From assembly GCA_037439425.1 (NCBI GenBank), contig JBBIWA010000084.1:1-22477 (forward strand): a DNA stretch of 22,477 bases, written 5' to 3'. Below are positions 7,558 to 15,067 of this stretch, piece by piece; the stretch's first letter is position 1; each line of letters starts with the position of its first letter. The position numbers and the translations under genes are program-made. The notes beneath the pieces are model-generated. The model did no database searches and had not been told where the DNA came from. It was given only the letters and a program-made list of their open reading frames with translations. This DNA comes from JBBIWA01 sp037439425. Its GTDB lineage: Bacteria; Acidobacteriota; Blastocatellia; RBC074.

Positions 7558-10059
7558 CGAGACAGAGATCTTGCCTGGACGGTGGCTTTGTTGTGTAGCC
7601 TCCTTCTTTTGCCGATCCTAAGTTATGCCCAAGGCACCGTGGCCGATTATGAACGGGCGGCGAAGCTGCGCGAGAGGCTCCAGGGGCTCACCGTCAATGT
7701 TCCCGAACGCGCCACCTGGATCGAAAACACCAGCCGGTTCTGGTACAGGAAATCGGTCAAAGGCGGCAACGAATTCGTGCTCGTTGACGCCGAGACGCTC
7801 ATCAAGCAACCGGCCTTCGATCACGAGAAGCTGGCCGCCTCGCTCTCTGCTGCAGCAAACGAAAAGTATACGGCGGTGACGCTTCCTTTCCCGACTTTCA
7901 CCTTCGTTGACAACGAGCGCGCGATTCAATTCGTCGCCGGCGGCTCAACCTGGCGCTGTGGGCTTTCGGACTATGTGTGCCGGAAGACCGGACCCGCACC
8001 GCAAGGCCCGCCGGGATTCCGTCGGCCTGAAGCCGATGACGACTCTCCGCGAGAATTCGACAACGATGTGTACGACGGCATGGTGGACCTGTCACCGCAG
8101 CAAGGCCAGCAGCAGGCTCAGCAACAGCGTCGCGGCGGGTTTCCATTCCCCGGTCAAGCGGTTGAGGCGGAGAATGTGAAAGCATCTCCAGACGGAAAGT
8201 GGGAAGCCTTCATCCAGAACTACAACGTCTTCATTCGGCCCAAAGGTCAGTTGTCCGTTGCACAAAACCAGACACGGGCTGACGAAGAACGGACCACGAA
8301 CACTGCACGGACCATAGCTCTCAGCTTCGACGGCTCGGAAGGAAATTACTACACGCTCCAGTCAATCACCTGGTCGCCGGACTCAAAACGGCTGGTCGCC
8401 TATCGCGTCCGCCCGGGCTATCGTCGAGAAGTTCACTACATCGAGTCGTCGCCGACCGATCAGCTTCAGCCGAAGCACTCGACGCGAGTCTACGCCAAGC
8501 CCGGAGACCCGGTCGACATCGCCCAGCCGGTCCTGTTTGAAGTTGAGACCAGGAAACAAGTCGTCGTTGACAACAGCTTGTTTCCGAATCCCTACAGCCT
8601 GTCGAATCCCGTTTGGTGGAAGGACAGCCGCGCTTTCACGTTCGAGTACAATCAGCGCGGGCATCAAGTCTATCGGGTGATCGAAGTGGAGGCGACGACC
8701 GGAAAGGCGCGCGCGCTCATCAGCGAAGAGCCGCAAACGTTCTTCTCCTATCGTCCGTTGACGGGCAATCTTCGCGAGACCGGCACGCGGTACCGGTATG
8801 ACGTCGGCGACGGCAAGGAAATCATCTGGGCCTCGGAACGCGATGGTTGGCGTCACCTCTATTTGTATGACGGCGTGACCGGCAAGGTGAAGAATCAGAT
8901 CACCAGAGGCCATTGGGTCGTGCGCGGCGTCGTCAAGGTGGACGAAGAGAAACGCCAAATCTGGTTCCAGGCCAGTGGCATGTATCCGGGCAAAGATCCC
9001 TACTTCACTCACTACTACCGGATCAATTTCGATGGCAGCGGGCTCACCGCTTTGGCCGAAGCCGACGGCGATCACACGGTGAGCTTTTCGTCCGATATGA
9101 AATACTATGTCGACCTGTGGTCGCGGGTTGATCTCCCGCCTGTCTCTCAACTGCGCCGCACGGAAGATGGAAAGGTGCTGATGGAATTGGAGAGGGGCGA
9201 CATTTCGGCACTGCTCGCAACGGGCTGGCGTCCGCCCGAAGTTTTCACCGCCATGGGACGAGATGGCAAGACCGACATCTGGGGCATCATCATTCGCCCG
9301 ACGAATTTCGATCCGTCGAAGAAATATCCGGTGATCGAGAACATCTACGCCGGGCCGCAAGGCTCGTTCGTGCCGAAGACCTTCAGCACGCAGCTTGGCA
9401 TGCAGTCGCTGGCCGAGTTGGGATTCATCGTCGTGCAGATTGACGGCATGGGCACAGCGAATCGCTCGAAAGCCTTTCACGATGTCGCCTGGAAGAACCT
9501 GGGCGACGCCGGTTTCCCCGATCGGATTCTCTGGCACAAAGCTGTGGCGGCAAAATATCCGTATTATGACATCACCCGCGTCGGCATCTACGGAACCTCC
9601 GCCGGAGGACAGAACTCAACCGGAGGGCTGCTCTTTCATCCGGAGTTCTACAAGGTGGCCGTTTCTGCCGTCGGCTGCCACGACAATCGGATGGATAAGA
9701 TTTGGTGGAACGAGCAGTGGATGGGCTGGCCGCTCGGCCCCCACTACGAAGCCTCGTCGAATGTAGTGAATGCTCACCGGTTGCAAGGTAAACTGCTGCT
9801 CGTCGTCGGCGAGTTGGACACGAACGTGGACCCCTCCTCGACGATGCAGGTCGTCAACGCGCTGATCAAGGCCAGTAAGAGATTCGATCTGCTGGTGATT
9901 CCCGGAGCCGGACATGGGCCGGGCGGGCCCTATGGTGAGCGGCTCAGGAATGACTTCTTCGTCCATCATCTGCTTGGTGTTGAGCCGCCGGATTGGAATC
10001 GGATGGAGAAGAGAGAGGTTCCCGCCAGCGGGTCCTCCTCGAGCGGGTCAGGGAGCTAA
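7543..10059 (+). CDS. Secreted S9 family (DPP-IV/prolyl oligopeptidase-like) serine peptidase
   Basis: The frame is open from 7285, but ATG 7543 has a strong GGAGG six bases upstream and starts a signal peptide (MTSTRRDRDLAWTVALLCSLLLLPILSYAQ), giving 838 aa. A DPP-IV-type beta-propeller region (~residues 30-560; SPDGKWEAF, ITWSPDSKRL, IIWASERDGWRHLYLYD) precedes an alpha/beta-hydrolase domain. The catalytic triad is visible: Ser686 in GTSAGG, Asp759 in GELDTNVD and His791 in GAGHG. A Gln-rich insert (QQGQQQAQQQ, about residue 186) and a Ser/Gly tail (SGSSSSGSGS) are low-complexity. It probably cleaves dipeptides or short peptides in the periplasm or outside the cell. It shares its leader and first five codons with the downstream secreted protein. 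Confidence 0.9.
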   Translation: MTSTRRDRDLAWTVALLCSLLLLPILSYAQGTVADYERAAKLRERLQGLTVNVPERATWIENTSRFWYRKSVKGGNEFVLVDAETLIKQPAFDHEKLAASLSAAANEKYTAVTLPFPTFTFVDNERAIQFVAGGSTWRCGLSDYVCRKTGPAPQGPPGFRRPEADDDSPREFDNDVYDGMVDLSPQQGQQQAQQQRRGGFPFPGQAVEAENVKASPDGKWEAFIQNYNVFIRPKGQLSVAQNQTRADEERTTNTARTIALSFDGSEGNYYTLQSITWSPDSKRLVAYRVRPGYRREVHYIESSPTDQLQPKHSTRVYAKPGDPVDIAQPVLFEVETRKQVVVDNSLFPNPYSLSNPVWWKDSRAFTFEYNQRGHQVYRVIEVEATTGKARALISEEPQTFFSYRPLTGNLRETGTRYRYDVGDGKEIIWASERDGWRHLYLYDGVTGKVKNQITRGHWVVRGVVKVDEEKRQIWFQASGMYPGKDPYFTHYYRINFDGSGLTALAEADGDHTVSFSSDMKYYVDLWSRVDLPPVSQLRRTEDGKVLMELERGDISALLATGWRPPEVFTAMGRDGKTDIWGIIIRPTNFDPSKKYPVIENIYAGPQGSFVPKTFSTQLGMQSLAELGFIVVQIDGMGTANRSKAFHDVAWKNLGDAGFPDRILWHKAVAAKYPYYDITRVGIYGTSAGGQNSTGGLLFHPEFYKVAVSAVGCHDNRMDKIWWNEQWMGWPLGPHYEASSNVVNAHRLQGKLLLVVGELDTNVDPSSTMQVVNALIKASKRFDLLVIPGAGHGPGGPYGERLRNDFFVHHLLGVEPPDWNRMEKREVPASGSSSSGSGS

Positions 10060-10080
10060 GCGGTTTGCGAATGAGTTTAC

Positions 10081-10132
10081 CCTGGGAGCGCACGCTGCCA
10101 CAGCAACCCGCAGGATGTGGGCGGCTCCCAGG
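10081..10132. repeat. Long-loop inverted repeat after the S9 peptidase gene
   Basis: CCTGGGAGC (10081-10089) pairs perfectly with GCTCCCAGG (10124-10132). It starts 22 nt after the peptidase stop. It may be a terminator without a T-run or a REP-like element. Confidence 0.4.
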
Positions 10133-10226
10133 CAAGGGCAACTGAAAATCGCTCTAGGAGCCCAAGGGCGAGAGAGCCAGGTTGCTTCGCTGGCCGCAGG
10201 GGGGGTGACTTCAATAGCCAATCAGA

Positions 10227-10260
10227 GGTTGAGACCGAGGCGCCAGCGTCGGTCTCAACC
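10227..10260. repeat. 12-bp perfect hairpin
   Basis: GGTTGAGACCGA (10227-10238) and TCGGTCTCAACC (10249-10260) are exact reverse complements around a 10-nt loop. It sits 25 nt upstream of leader cassette copy B. No T-run follows. Possible roles are an RNA stabiliser, a factor-independent pause site or a protein-binding palindrome. Confidence 0.6.
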
Positions 10261-10284
10261 GTCCGAAGAACCTCCCAGTTCATC

Positions 10285-10375
10285 GTTGAATCGTGTGACA
10301 CTGCTCGCCTCGAAAGAGAGGAGCCAGAGGGAATACAAAGCATACCTGATGGAGGATACTATGACTTCTACTCGA
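10285..10375 (+). repeat. Leader cassette, copy B (91 bp)
   Basis: 90 of 91 positions are identical to copy A at 7467-7557, offset by 2818 bp. It again carries the Shine-Dalgarno and the first five codons (MTSTR), here of the PsbP-like secreted protein gene. Confidence 0.95.
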
Positions 10376-10900
10376 GACCTTCGTTTCGGCTTGACGCTGA
10401 TTTTGCTGGGAGTGCTATGCTCATCCTCTTACCTCCCGGCATCACCCCAAACCAAAGGGAGCGACTTTGAGGACCCGGACGGAATGTACAGCCTAACCCT
10501 GCCGCCGGGCTGGCAAGCCATTACGAGCCGGGACGGGTTGGGACGCACGGAAGTCAATATCGTCCATCAGGTGCGTGAGAATGCAGCTTTGAAGATCCGC
10601 CGCATCACGGTGGAACCGGGAACGAAGGCGATGGAGCAGGCGGTGCGCGATGAAAATCAAAGCCTGCGCTTTCTCCCCGGCTATGTGAAAGGCACGATTG
10701 AGAATTTCGCGGCGGCCAGCGGCGCCGCGCTTGTTACTTATGACTTTACGAGTGGCGGGCGTCCGATGATGGGACGCAACTACTATCTGCTGGTCAATGA
10801 AACAACCATCTACCTGCTGCGCTTTACCGGGACGCGCAACACGCTTGGCCCACTGCGTAATCAAACAGATGCCATCGCCCGTTCATTCAAGGGACGTTGA
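10361..10900 (+). CDS. Secreted PsbP/DUF1795-like protein
   Basis: ATG 10361 is preceded by the duplicated GGAGG leader; the longer frame upstream is only read-through of the repeat. The product is 179 aa. An N-terminal signal peptide (MTSTRDLRFGLTLILLGVLC, then SSSYLPASPQ) precedes a single globular domain of ~145 residues. It opens with DPDGMYSLTLPPGWQ and ends with RNQTDAIARSFKGR, a layout like Mog1/PsbP-fold DUF1795/DcrB-type domains ('Y.l.lP.gW ... SF'). There is no lipobox and there are no catalytic residues. The exact role is unknown; a periplasmic or exported accessory protein is inferred. It is convergent with the HtrA gene. Confidence 0.6.
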   Translation: MTSTRDLRFGLTLILLGVLCSSSYLPASPQTKGSDFEDPDGMYSLTLPPGWQAITSRDGLGRTEVNIVHQVRENAALKIRRITVEPGTKAMEQAVRDENQSLRFLPGYVKGTIENFAAASGAALVTYDFTSGGRPMMGRNYYLLVNETTIYLLRFTGTRNTLGPLRNQTDAIARSFKGR

Positions 10901-10932
10901 GAGGAGTGCAGCAGGGGGCAAAGGTCAGCGTG

Positions 10933-10963
10933 AGCGGGGCGGCCGCTCTCGGCTCGCCCCGCT
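10933..10963. terminator. Bidirectional terminator-like hairpin
   Basis: AGCGGGGCG-GCCG (10933-10945), a CTCT loop, then CGGC-t-CGCCCCGCT (10950-10963) form a 13-bp GC-rich stem with one bulged T. It lies between the convergent ends of the PsbP-like gene (10900) and the HtrA gene (10977). T-runs are weak. Confidence 0.55.
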
Positions 10964-10976
10964 TGTTGGGTAGCTT

Positions 10977-12176
10977 TCAAAGCCGTTCGCGAACAGCACT
11001 GGGAGATTCACTCAGCTCGACAGTAAGCATCAGCGGACGCCCATTGCGGATCACTTCGACCTCTACCCGTTCACCTATCTTCTTGGCGCCAAGGACGCGA
11101 TCCAGGTCGTCGCGGGAACGGATCGGCTGGCCGTCGACCTCAGTGATGACATCGCCGCCGATGTAAATAATCCAGCTGCCGATCTGAACCGGCTGAGTGC
11201 CACCACGAATCCCGGCCCGATCAGCAGCTGAGCCTCGCTCGACCTGCACCACCAGCAAACCTTCCTGCACCGGCAGCTCCAGGGCGTCCGCCAGCCGCGC
11301 GTTCAACGGATAGGGGATGATCCCCAGTCTGGGCTTCCGAACGCGTCCATAAGCCAGAATGTCAGGAATGATCCGTTTGGCAGTATCTACCGGAACAGCA
11401 AAGCCGATACCCACCGATCCGCCCGATGGGCTGTAGATCATCGTGTTGATCCCGATCATCCGGCCACGCGAATCCAACAGTGGCCCCCCGGAATTGCCCG
11501 GATTGATGGCAGCGTCGGTTTGAATGACGCCCTCAATCAGCCGCCCCGTCATCTCCGAGCGGAGCGGACGCGCCAGGCCGGAAACGATTCCGGTCGTCAG
11601 CGTGCGGTCCAAACCAAAAGGGTTGCCAATGGCTAGCACCTTCTGTCCAACAAACAGCTCTTTTGAATTACCCAGCGGGATTGGCGTCAATTGCTCGCGC
11701 GGCGCATCAATTTTGATGACGGCCAGATCGTTGTCCGGATCGGCACCGATGAATTTCGCTTTGTAGTGATGCTGGTTCGCCAGCGCCACGTCCAGTCGCT
11801 GTGCGCCCTGCACCACGTGATAATTGGTCAGGATGTGGCCTTCTTTGTCAATGATCGAGCCAGACCCGGTACCCTGCTGCGGATAGACTGAGAACCAATC
11901 CTGGACATAGGTAGTAGTAGTAATGTTGACTACTCCGGGACTCAGCGCGCGATAGATCTCTGCGTTATTACGTTCATCAGTAGCCACCGTCGGATCGGTG
12001 ATCCCCTCTACCGCTGGCGTCTCGGTAGCAATCTGCTTCTCAACCTTTGCCCCAACCAGCCGGCCTAGCAAAGCAGCGCCAAACCGATCGTATAAGACCA
12101 CTACGCTGCCAGCGAAGACTGCCGTAAGCAGCGCCAGCAGCACTAATTGTTTGCCCGTGACTTGATAAGCTCTCAT
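10977..12176 (-). CDS. Membrane-anchored HtrA/Deg-family serine protease with one PDZ domain
   Basis: Envelope quality-control protease, 399 aa. An N-terminal hydrophobic segment (LVLLALLTAVFAGSVVVLY, residues ~11-29) likely serves as a signal anchor. The trypsin-like domain (~70-270) has the triad His120 (TNYHVV), Asp150 (DPDNDLAVIK) and Ser229 (NPGNSGGPL). One PDZ domain (~285-390) carries the R-A-G-I-R-G and GDVITEVDGQPI motifs. The start at 12176 is supported by AAGGAG about 10 nt upstream. A single PDZ and a membrane anchor make it closer in layout to DegS/HhoA-type proteins than to DegP, which has two PDZ domains. The upstream region suggests stress control. Confidence 0.93.
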   Translation of the reverse strand: MRAYQVTGKQLVLLALLTAVFAGSVVVLYDRFGAALLGRLVGAKVEKQIATETPAVEGITDPTVATDERNNAEIYRALSPGVVNITTTTYVQDWFSVYPQQGTGSGSIIDKEGHILTNYHVVQGAQRLDVALANQHHYKAKFIGADPDNDLAVIKIDAPREQLTPIPLGNSKELFVGQKVLAIGNPFGLDRTLTTGIVSGLARPLRSEMTGRLIEGVIQTDAAINPGNSGGPLLDSRGRMIGINTMIYSPSGGSVGIGFAVPVDTAKRIIPDILAYGRVRKPRLGIIPYPLNARLADALELPVQEGLLVVQVERGSAADRAGIRGGTQPVQIGSWIIYIGGDVITEVDGQPIRSRDDLDRVLGAKKIGERVEVEVIRNGRPLMLTVELSESPSAVRERL

Positions 12177-12213
12177 TTGCTTTCCACTCCTTGATTAAAA
12201 TCAGCGCTCAGCT

Positions 12214-12244
12214 GAAAATACCTCCGAGCATATGTCAAAGTTCC
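12214..12244 (-). promoter_or_regulatory. ECF (sigmaE-like) promoter candidate for the HtrA gene
   Basis: On the minus strand GGAACTT (12244-12238) matches the classical sigmaE -35 element. It is followed, after about 15-16 nt, by GGTATTTTC as a possible -10. The predicted start is some 30 nt before the ATG at 12176. An overlapping TTGACA (12238-12233) has no good -10 partner at 17 nt. htrA/degP genes are classic sigmaE targets in proteobacteria; here the link is an inference. Confidence 0.4.
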
Positions 12245-12281
12245 CTCAGTTGAGTGCGCGGCGCGGGAGGAAGAAGGAAAA

Positions 12282-12304
12282 TTATCAAACTGGCGGTTTG
12301 ATAA
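12282..12304. promoter_or_regulatory. Perfect inverted repeat upstream of the HtrA gene
   Basis: TTATCAAAC (12282-12290) and GTTTGATAA (12296-12304) are exact reverse complements around a TGGCG loop. A T-run follows on the + strand (CCGATTTTTC) and a shorter one on the - strand. It could be an operator for the HtrA promoter 38 bp away, or a small intrinsic terminator. Confidence 0.5.
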
Positions 12305-12381
12305 CCGATTTTTCTTCTCGCAAACACTCAAGTGAGGCTCAGTGATCCGGCGGCGGGCCGGTGAACTACGTTTGGGGATTT

Positions 12382-12444
12382 CGAATTGCGAATTGCGAAT
12401 TGCGAATTTAAATCCGAAATTCGAAATCCGAAATCCGAAATCCG
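12382..12444. repeat. Heptamer tandem repeat tract
   Basis: Nine contiguous 7-mers: CGAATTG three times, CGAATTT, AAATCCG, AAATTCG, then AAATCCG three times. The two halves are related 7-mer families. The same motif family recurs in degenerate form at 17577-17597 (AATCCGCAATTCGCAATCC). It lies in non-coding DNA; the ORFs that cross it translate to the repetitive RISDFGFRISD pattern and are not genes. Confidence 0.85.
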
Positions 12445-12753
12445 AATCTGGGTCATCACACCCTGCAACGGCGGCACCAGTTCCAGGCTCTGTCGTCTGT
12501 CATTAAACAGGACTTGCGGTCGCGGCAACGGACAGTGTGGCAGACGTCAGTAACCAGAAACACGGGCCGAGGTAAACATTACTCACCTTCGCGGGTAAGT
12601 TACTCTAACGAGTTCTGGCTACGGCTCGCTTCCAGTCAAAAAGCGAGCAGTAATGCGTGGTACGCGCCGCGCAGGTAATTAACTAGGCCCTGGACCGCTC
12701 CACGCAGATTCCGCGGCCCGGGCCCTCGCCAGCGTCCTGCTGGCTCCCCGGCT
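12445..12753. other. Intergenic region before the VWFA-related pair
   Basis: About 300 bp with no credible ORF. It contains a weak hairpin around ACTCACC-ttcgc-GGGTAAGT (12580-12601) and the palindrome GGCCCGGGCC (12715-12724). A promoter for the downstream pair must lie here or close by, but no convincing -35/-10 pair is seen. Confidence 0.4.
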
Positions 12754-15054
12754 ATGCGTCTCCGACCGCTGATCAATTTTACCACTGCCACGCTGTTGCT
12801 GCTCTCCTTAGTCTGTCTATCTGGCTGGGGCCGGGCTCCCGGCCAGCAAGCACAGAGGGGCCAGGATCAGAAAGGGCAGGAGCCTCTGCTACGCCTGGAG
12901 ACAGAACTAGTTCAGATTGACGTCGTGGTTATTGATCAAGATGGCAAACCTGTAGGTGATCTCAAGCGCGAGGATTTCGAACTGTTGGAAGATGGCAAGC
13001 CGCAACAGATCACCCATTTTGCTATAGGCACCTCAAAGCGCCCGGCGGCCTGGATCACGCGGGAGAGGAAGCGCACTGCCGATGGTACTGCCACGGAAAC
13101 CGTAGCAGCCGAAACGCGCAGTGAGCGGTATCTGATTTTCGCCGTAGATGACCTGCACCTGGCTCCTGAAAATCTGCTGGTGGCTAAGCGAGCCTTGCAA
13201 CGCTTCGTTGATCAACAAATGATCAGCGGCGATCAGATCGCGCTGGTCACCACCAGCGGCACGCTTGGGTTTTTTCAGCAGTTTACTAGCGACCGCGAAG
13301 TGCTTCGTCATGCGATCAATCGTCTAAGCGTGCAGGAGCGGAAAGTCACCTCTTCGCTGGATGTCCCCTATATCACTGACTACCAGGCTGAGCTGATTGA
13401 CCTCGGCGATCAGGACGCGCTCGAACTGGCAGTGCAGGAGATCCTGGCGCTGGAAGGATCATTCTTTCAGCCGCCGCCGGGCGGTCAAAGAGGGGGCGGC
13501 GGAACTGGAAGTAGCCAGGGCGGACAATCCCCTCAGGGCCTCACGTCGGCGCGCGATCGCGCGATTGCCCGGGCGAGGATGAGAGCGCGCAGCATCATCG
13601 AACAGAATGCTCACTTCACCAATGCCACGCTTACTGCGCTCGAAGGAATCATCCGCAGTTTGAGTCCGCTGCCTGGTCGCAAAATCATGGTCCTGCTCTC
13701 AGATGGTTTCTTCATGGGCGGCACGCGCAGTTCAAGGCATTTCGATATGCGCCGCCTCACTGATGCAGCGACGCGGGCAGGGGTGATTATCTACTCGATT
13801 GATGCGCGCGGGCTGGTTGCCACCCCACCAGGCGGCAGTGCTGCTGAATCGTCTGGGATAGCAAGCATAAGCGCACTGCCCGGCGCGCGCGCGCGCATCG
13901 AACAGGAAGCCATCGGAGCTAAGCTCCATGGACTCAATGCCCTGGCGCGAGACACAGGCGGATTGCTGATTGCCAACAACAACGATCTCAACGCCGGATT
14001 CCAGCGCGTGATGGATGACAACGAGGTTTATTACGTCCTCGCTTACGAACCAGCTGACTCCTACCGCGACGGCCGGTTCCGGGAGATCAAGATCCGCCTG
14101 CCTGGACGGCCAGAGCTTAAGGTGCGCACGCGCAAAGGCTATTTTGCTCCCAAAGAGACTGAGAAAGTGGCTGAGAAGCCGAAAGCATCAGAGAAGCTCG
14201 CACAGGAAGCCAGAAAAGCCAGGGATGAGCAAATCCGCGCTGGGCTGAGCGCACTCTTTCCGCTGCGTGGAATCCCGGTGGAACTGGCAGCGGATTTCCT
14301 CGATCTGCCCTCTCAAGGGACTGTCGCGGCAATTACTGCTCACATTGACGCTAATGGAATAGAGTTCACACAGAAGGATAATTTTCACCTCGCCACACTC
14401 GACCTGGCGGGGATAATCTTTGATGAAAATGGCAAAGCGGCTAAAAATTTCGGCGAACGAGTCAACCTGCAACTCAATCAGCAATTGTTTGAGCAGGCTC
14501 TCAGAAACGGCTTCAGCTACCGCAATCTGGTGAGGCTCAAACCAGGCATCTATCAGGTGCGCCTGGCTGTGCGTCAGGAAGGGGCCGCGCGGCTCGGCAG
14601 CGCTTCGAGCTGGGTCGAGGTCACTGACCTGAGCAAGAAACAACTGGCCCTAAGCAGCATTCTACTCTCGAGCCAGGACAGAATCGTTAACGTCTCGCTC
14701 TGGTCATCACAGAACGCCGTTGGTTATCAACCGCGCCCGACGCAAGCCTCGCGGCGATTCAAGCGCAACACGAACGTTGATTTTTTGGTCTTCGTCTACA
14801 ACGCCAAAGCAGATTCCAAAGGCTTGACTGATGCAGTCGTTCAAGCGCAGGTCTTCTCCGGCAGCAAACTGGTTTACGCCTCTCCACTTAATCGCATCGC
14901 TCCTGAAGGAGAAGGAGATATTGCGCGCCTCCCTTACGCGGCGCGACTGTCGCTGGATTCTTTTGATCCCGGCAACTATGAATTGCGTCTGGTAGTGATT
15001 GATCGTGCGGCTAAGACCACTGCCCAGCGCCGCGCTAACTTCACTGTTGAGTGA
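12754..15054 (+). CDS. VWFA-related Acidobacterial-domain secreted protein (TIGR03436 type), copy 1
   Basis: 766 aa. A signal peptide (MRLRPLINFTTATLLLLSLV, then CLSGWGRAPG) leads into LRLETELVQIDVVVIDQDGK and DLKREDFELLEDGKPQQITHF, the start of the TIGR03436 domain. The VWA-like fold follows (~residues 125-430) with FAVDDLHL (D132-D133), IALVTTSG, MVLLSDGFFMGG and RDTGGLLIANNNDL. The metal site DxSxS of true VWA domains is replaced by DDLHL, with no Ser at the MIDAS positions. A Gly/Gln-rich insert (GGQRGGGGTGSSQGGQ) sits in the middle. After KVRTRKGYFAP comes a Lys/Glu/Ala-rich, possibly coiled-coil linker, then a C-terminal region of ~280 residues. ATG 12754 has no clear Shine-Dalgarno, but it gives the signal peptide. 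Function is unknown; an envelope or adhesion role is inferred. Confidence 0.88.
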   Translation: MRLRPLINFTTATLLLLSLVCLSGWGRAPGQQAQRGQDQKGQEPLLRLETELVQIDVVVIDQDGKPVGDLKREDFELLEDGKPQQITHFAIGTSKRPAAWITRERKRTADGTATETVAAETRSERYLIFAVDDLHLAPENLLVAKRALQRFVDQQMISGDQIALVTTSGTLGFFQQFTSDREVLRHAINRLSVQERKVTSSLDVPYITDYQAELIDLGDQDALELAVQEILALEGSFFQPPPGGQRGGGGTGSSQGGQSPQGLTSARDRAIARARMRARSIIEQNAHFTNATLTALEGIIRSLSPLPGRKIMVLLSDGFFMGGTRSSRHFDMRRLTDAATRAGVIIYSIDARGLVATPPGGSAAESSGIASISALPGARARIEQEAIGAKLHGLNALARDTGGLLIANNNDLNAGFQRVMDDNEVYYVLAYEPADSYRDGRFREIKIRLPGRPELKVRTRKGYFAPKETEKVAEKPKASEKLAQEARKARDEQIRAGLSALFPLRGIPVELAADFLDLPSQGTVAAITAHIDANGIEFTQKDNFHLATLDLAGIIFDENGKAAKNFGERVNLQLNQQLFEQALRNGFSYRNLVRLKPGIYQVRLAVRQEGAARLGSASSWVEVTDLSKKQLALSSILLSSQDRIVNVSLWSSQNAVGYQPRPTQASRRFKRNTNVDFLVFVYNAKADSKGLTDAVVQAQVFSGSKLVYASPLNRIAPEGEGDIARLPYAARLSLDSFDPGNYELRLVVIDRAAKTTAQRRANFTVE

Positions 15055-15067
15055 GGACTCTCTGAGC

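Noticed and set aside
8383..9537. 384-aa minus-strand ORF
   Set aside because: Entirely antisense to the S9 peptidase gene, whose plus-strand product has an intact catalytic triad; its own sequence shows no domain.
9914..10360. Upstream extension of the PsbP-like protein frame
   Set aside because: It overlaps the end of the S9 peptidase gene in another frame and crosses hairpins and the leader repeat; ATG 10361 has the same strong Shine-Dalgarno as its sister leader.
12328..12528. 66-aa minus-strand ORF with RISDFGFRISDL pattern
   Set aside because: It is the translation of the heptamer repeat tract, a pattern that appears whenever such repeats are read through; it has no Shine-Dalgarno or domain.
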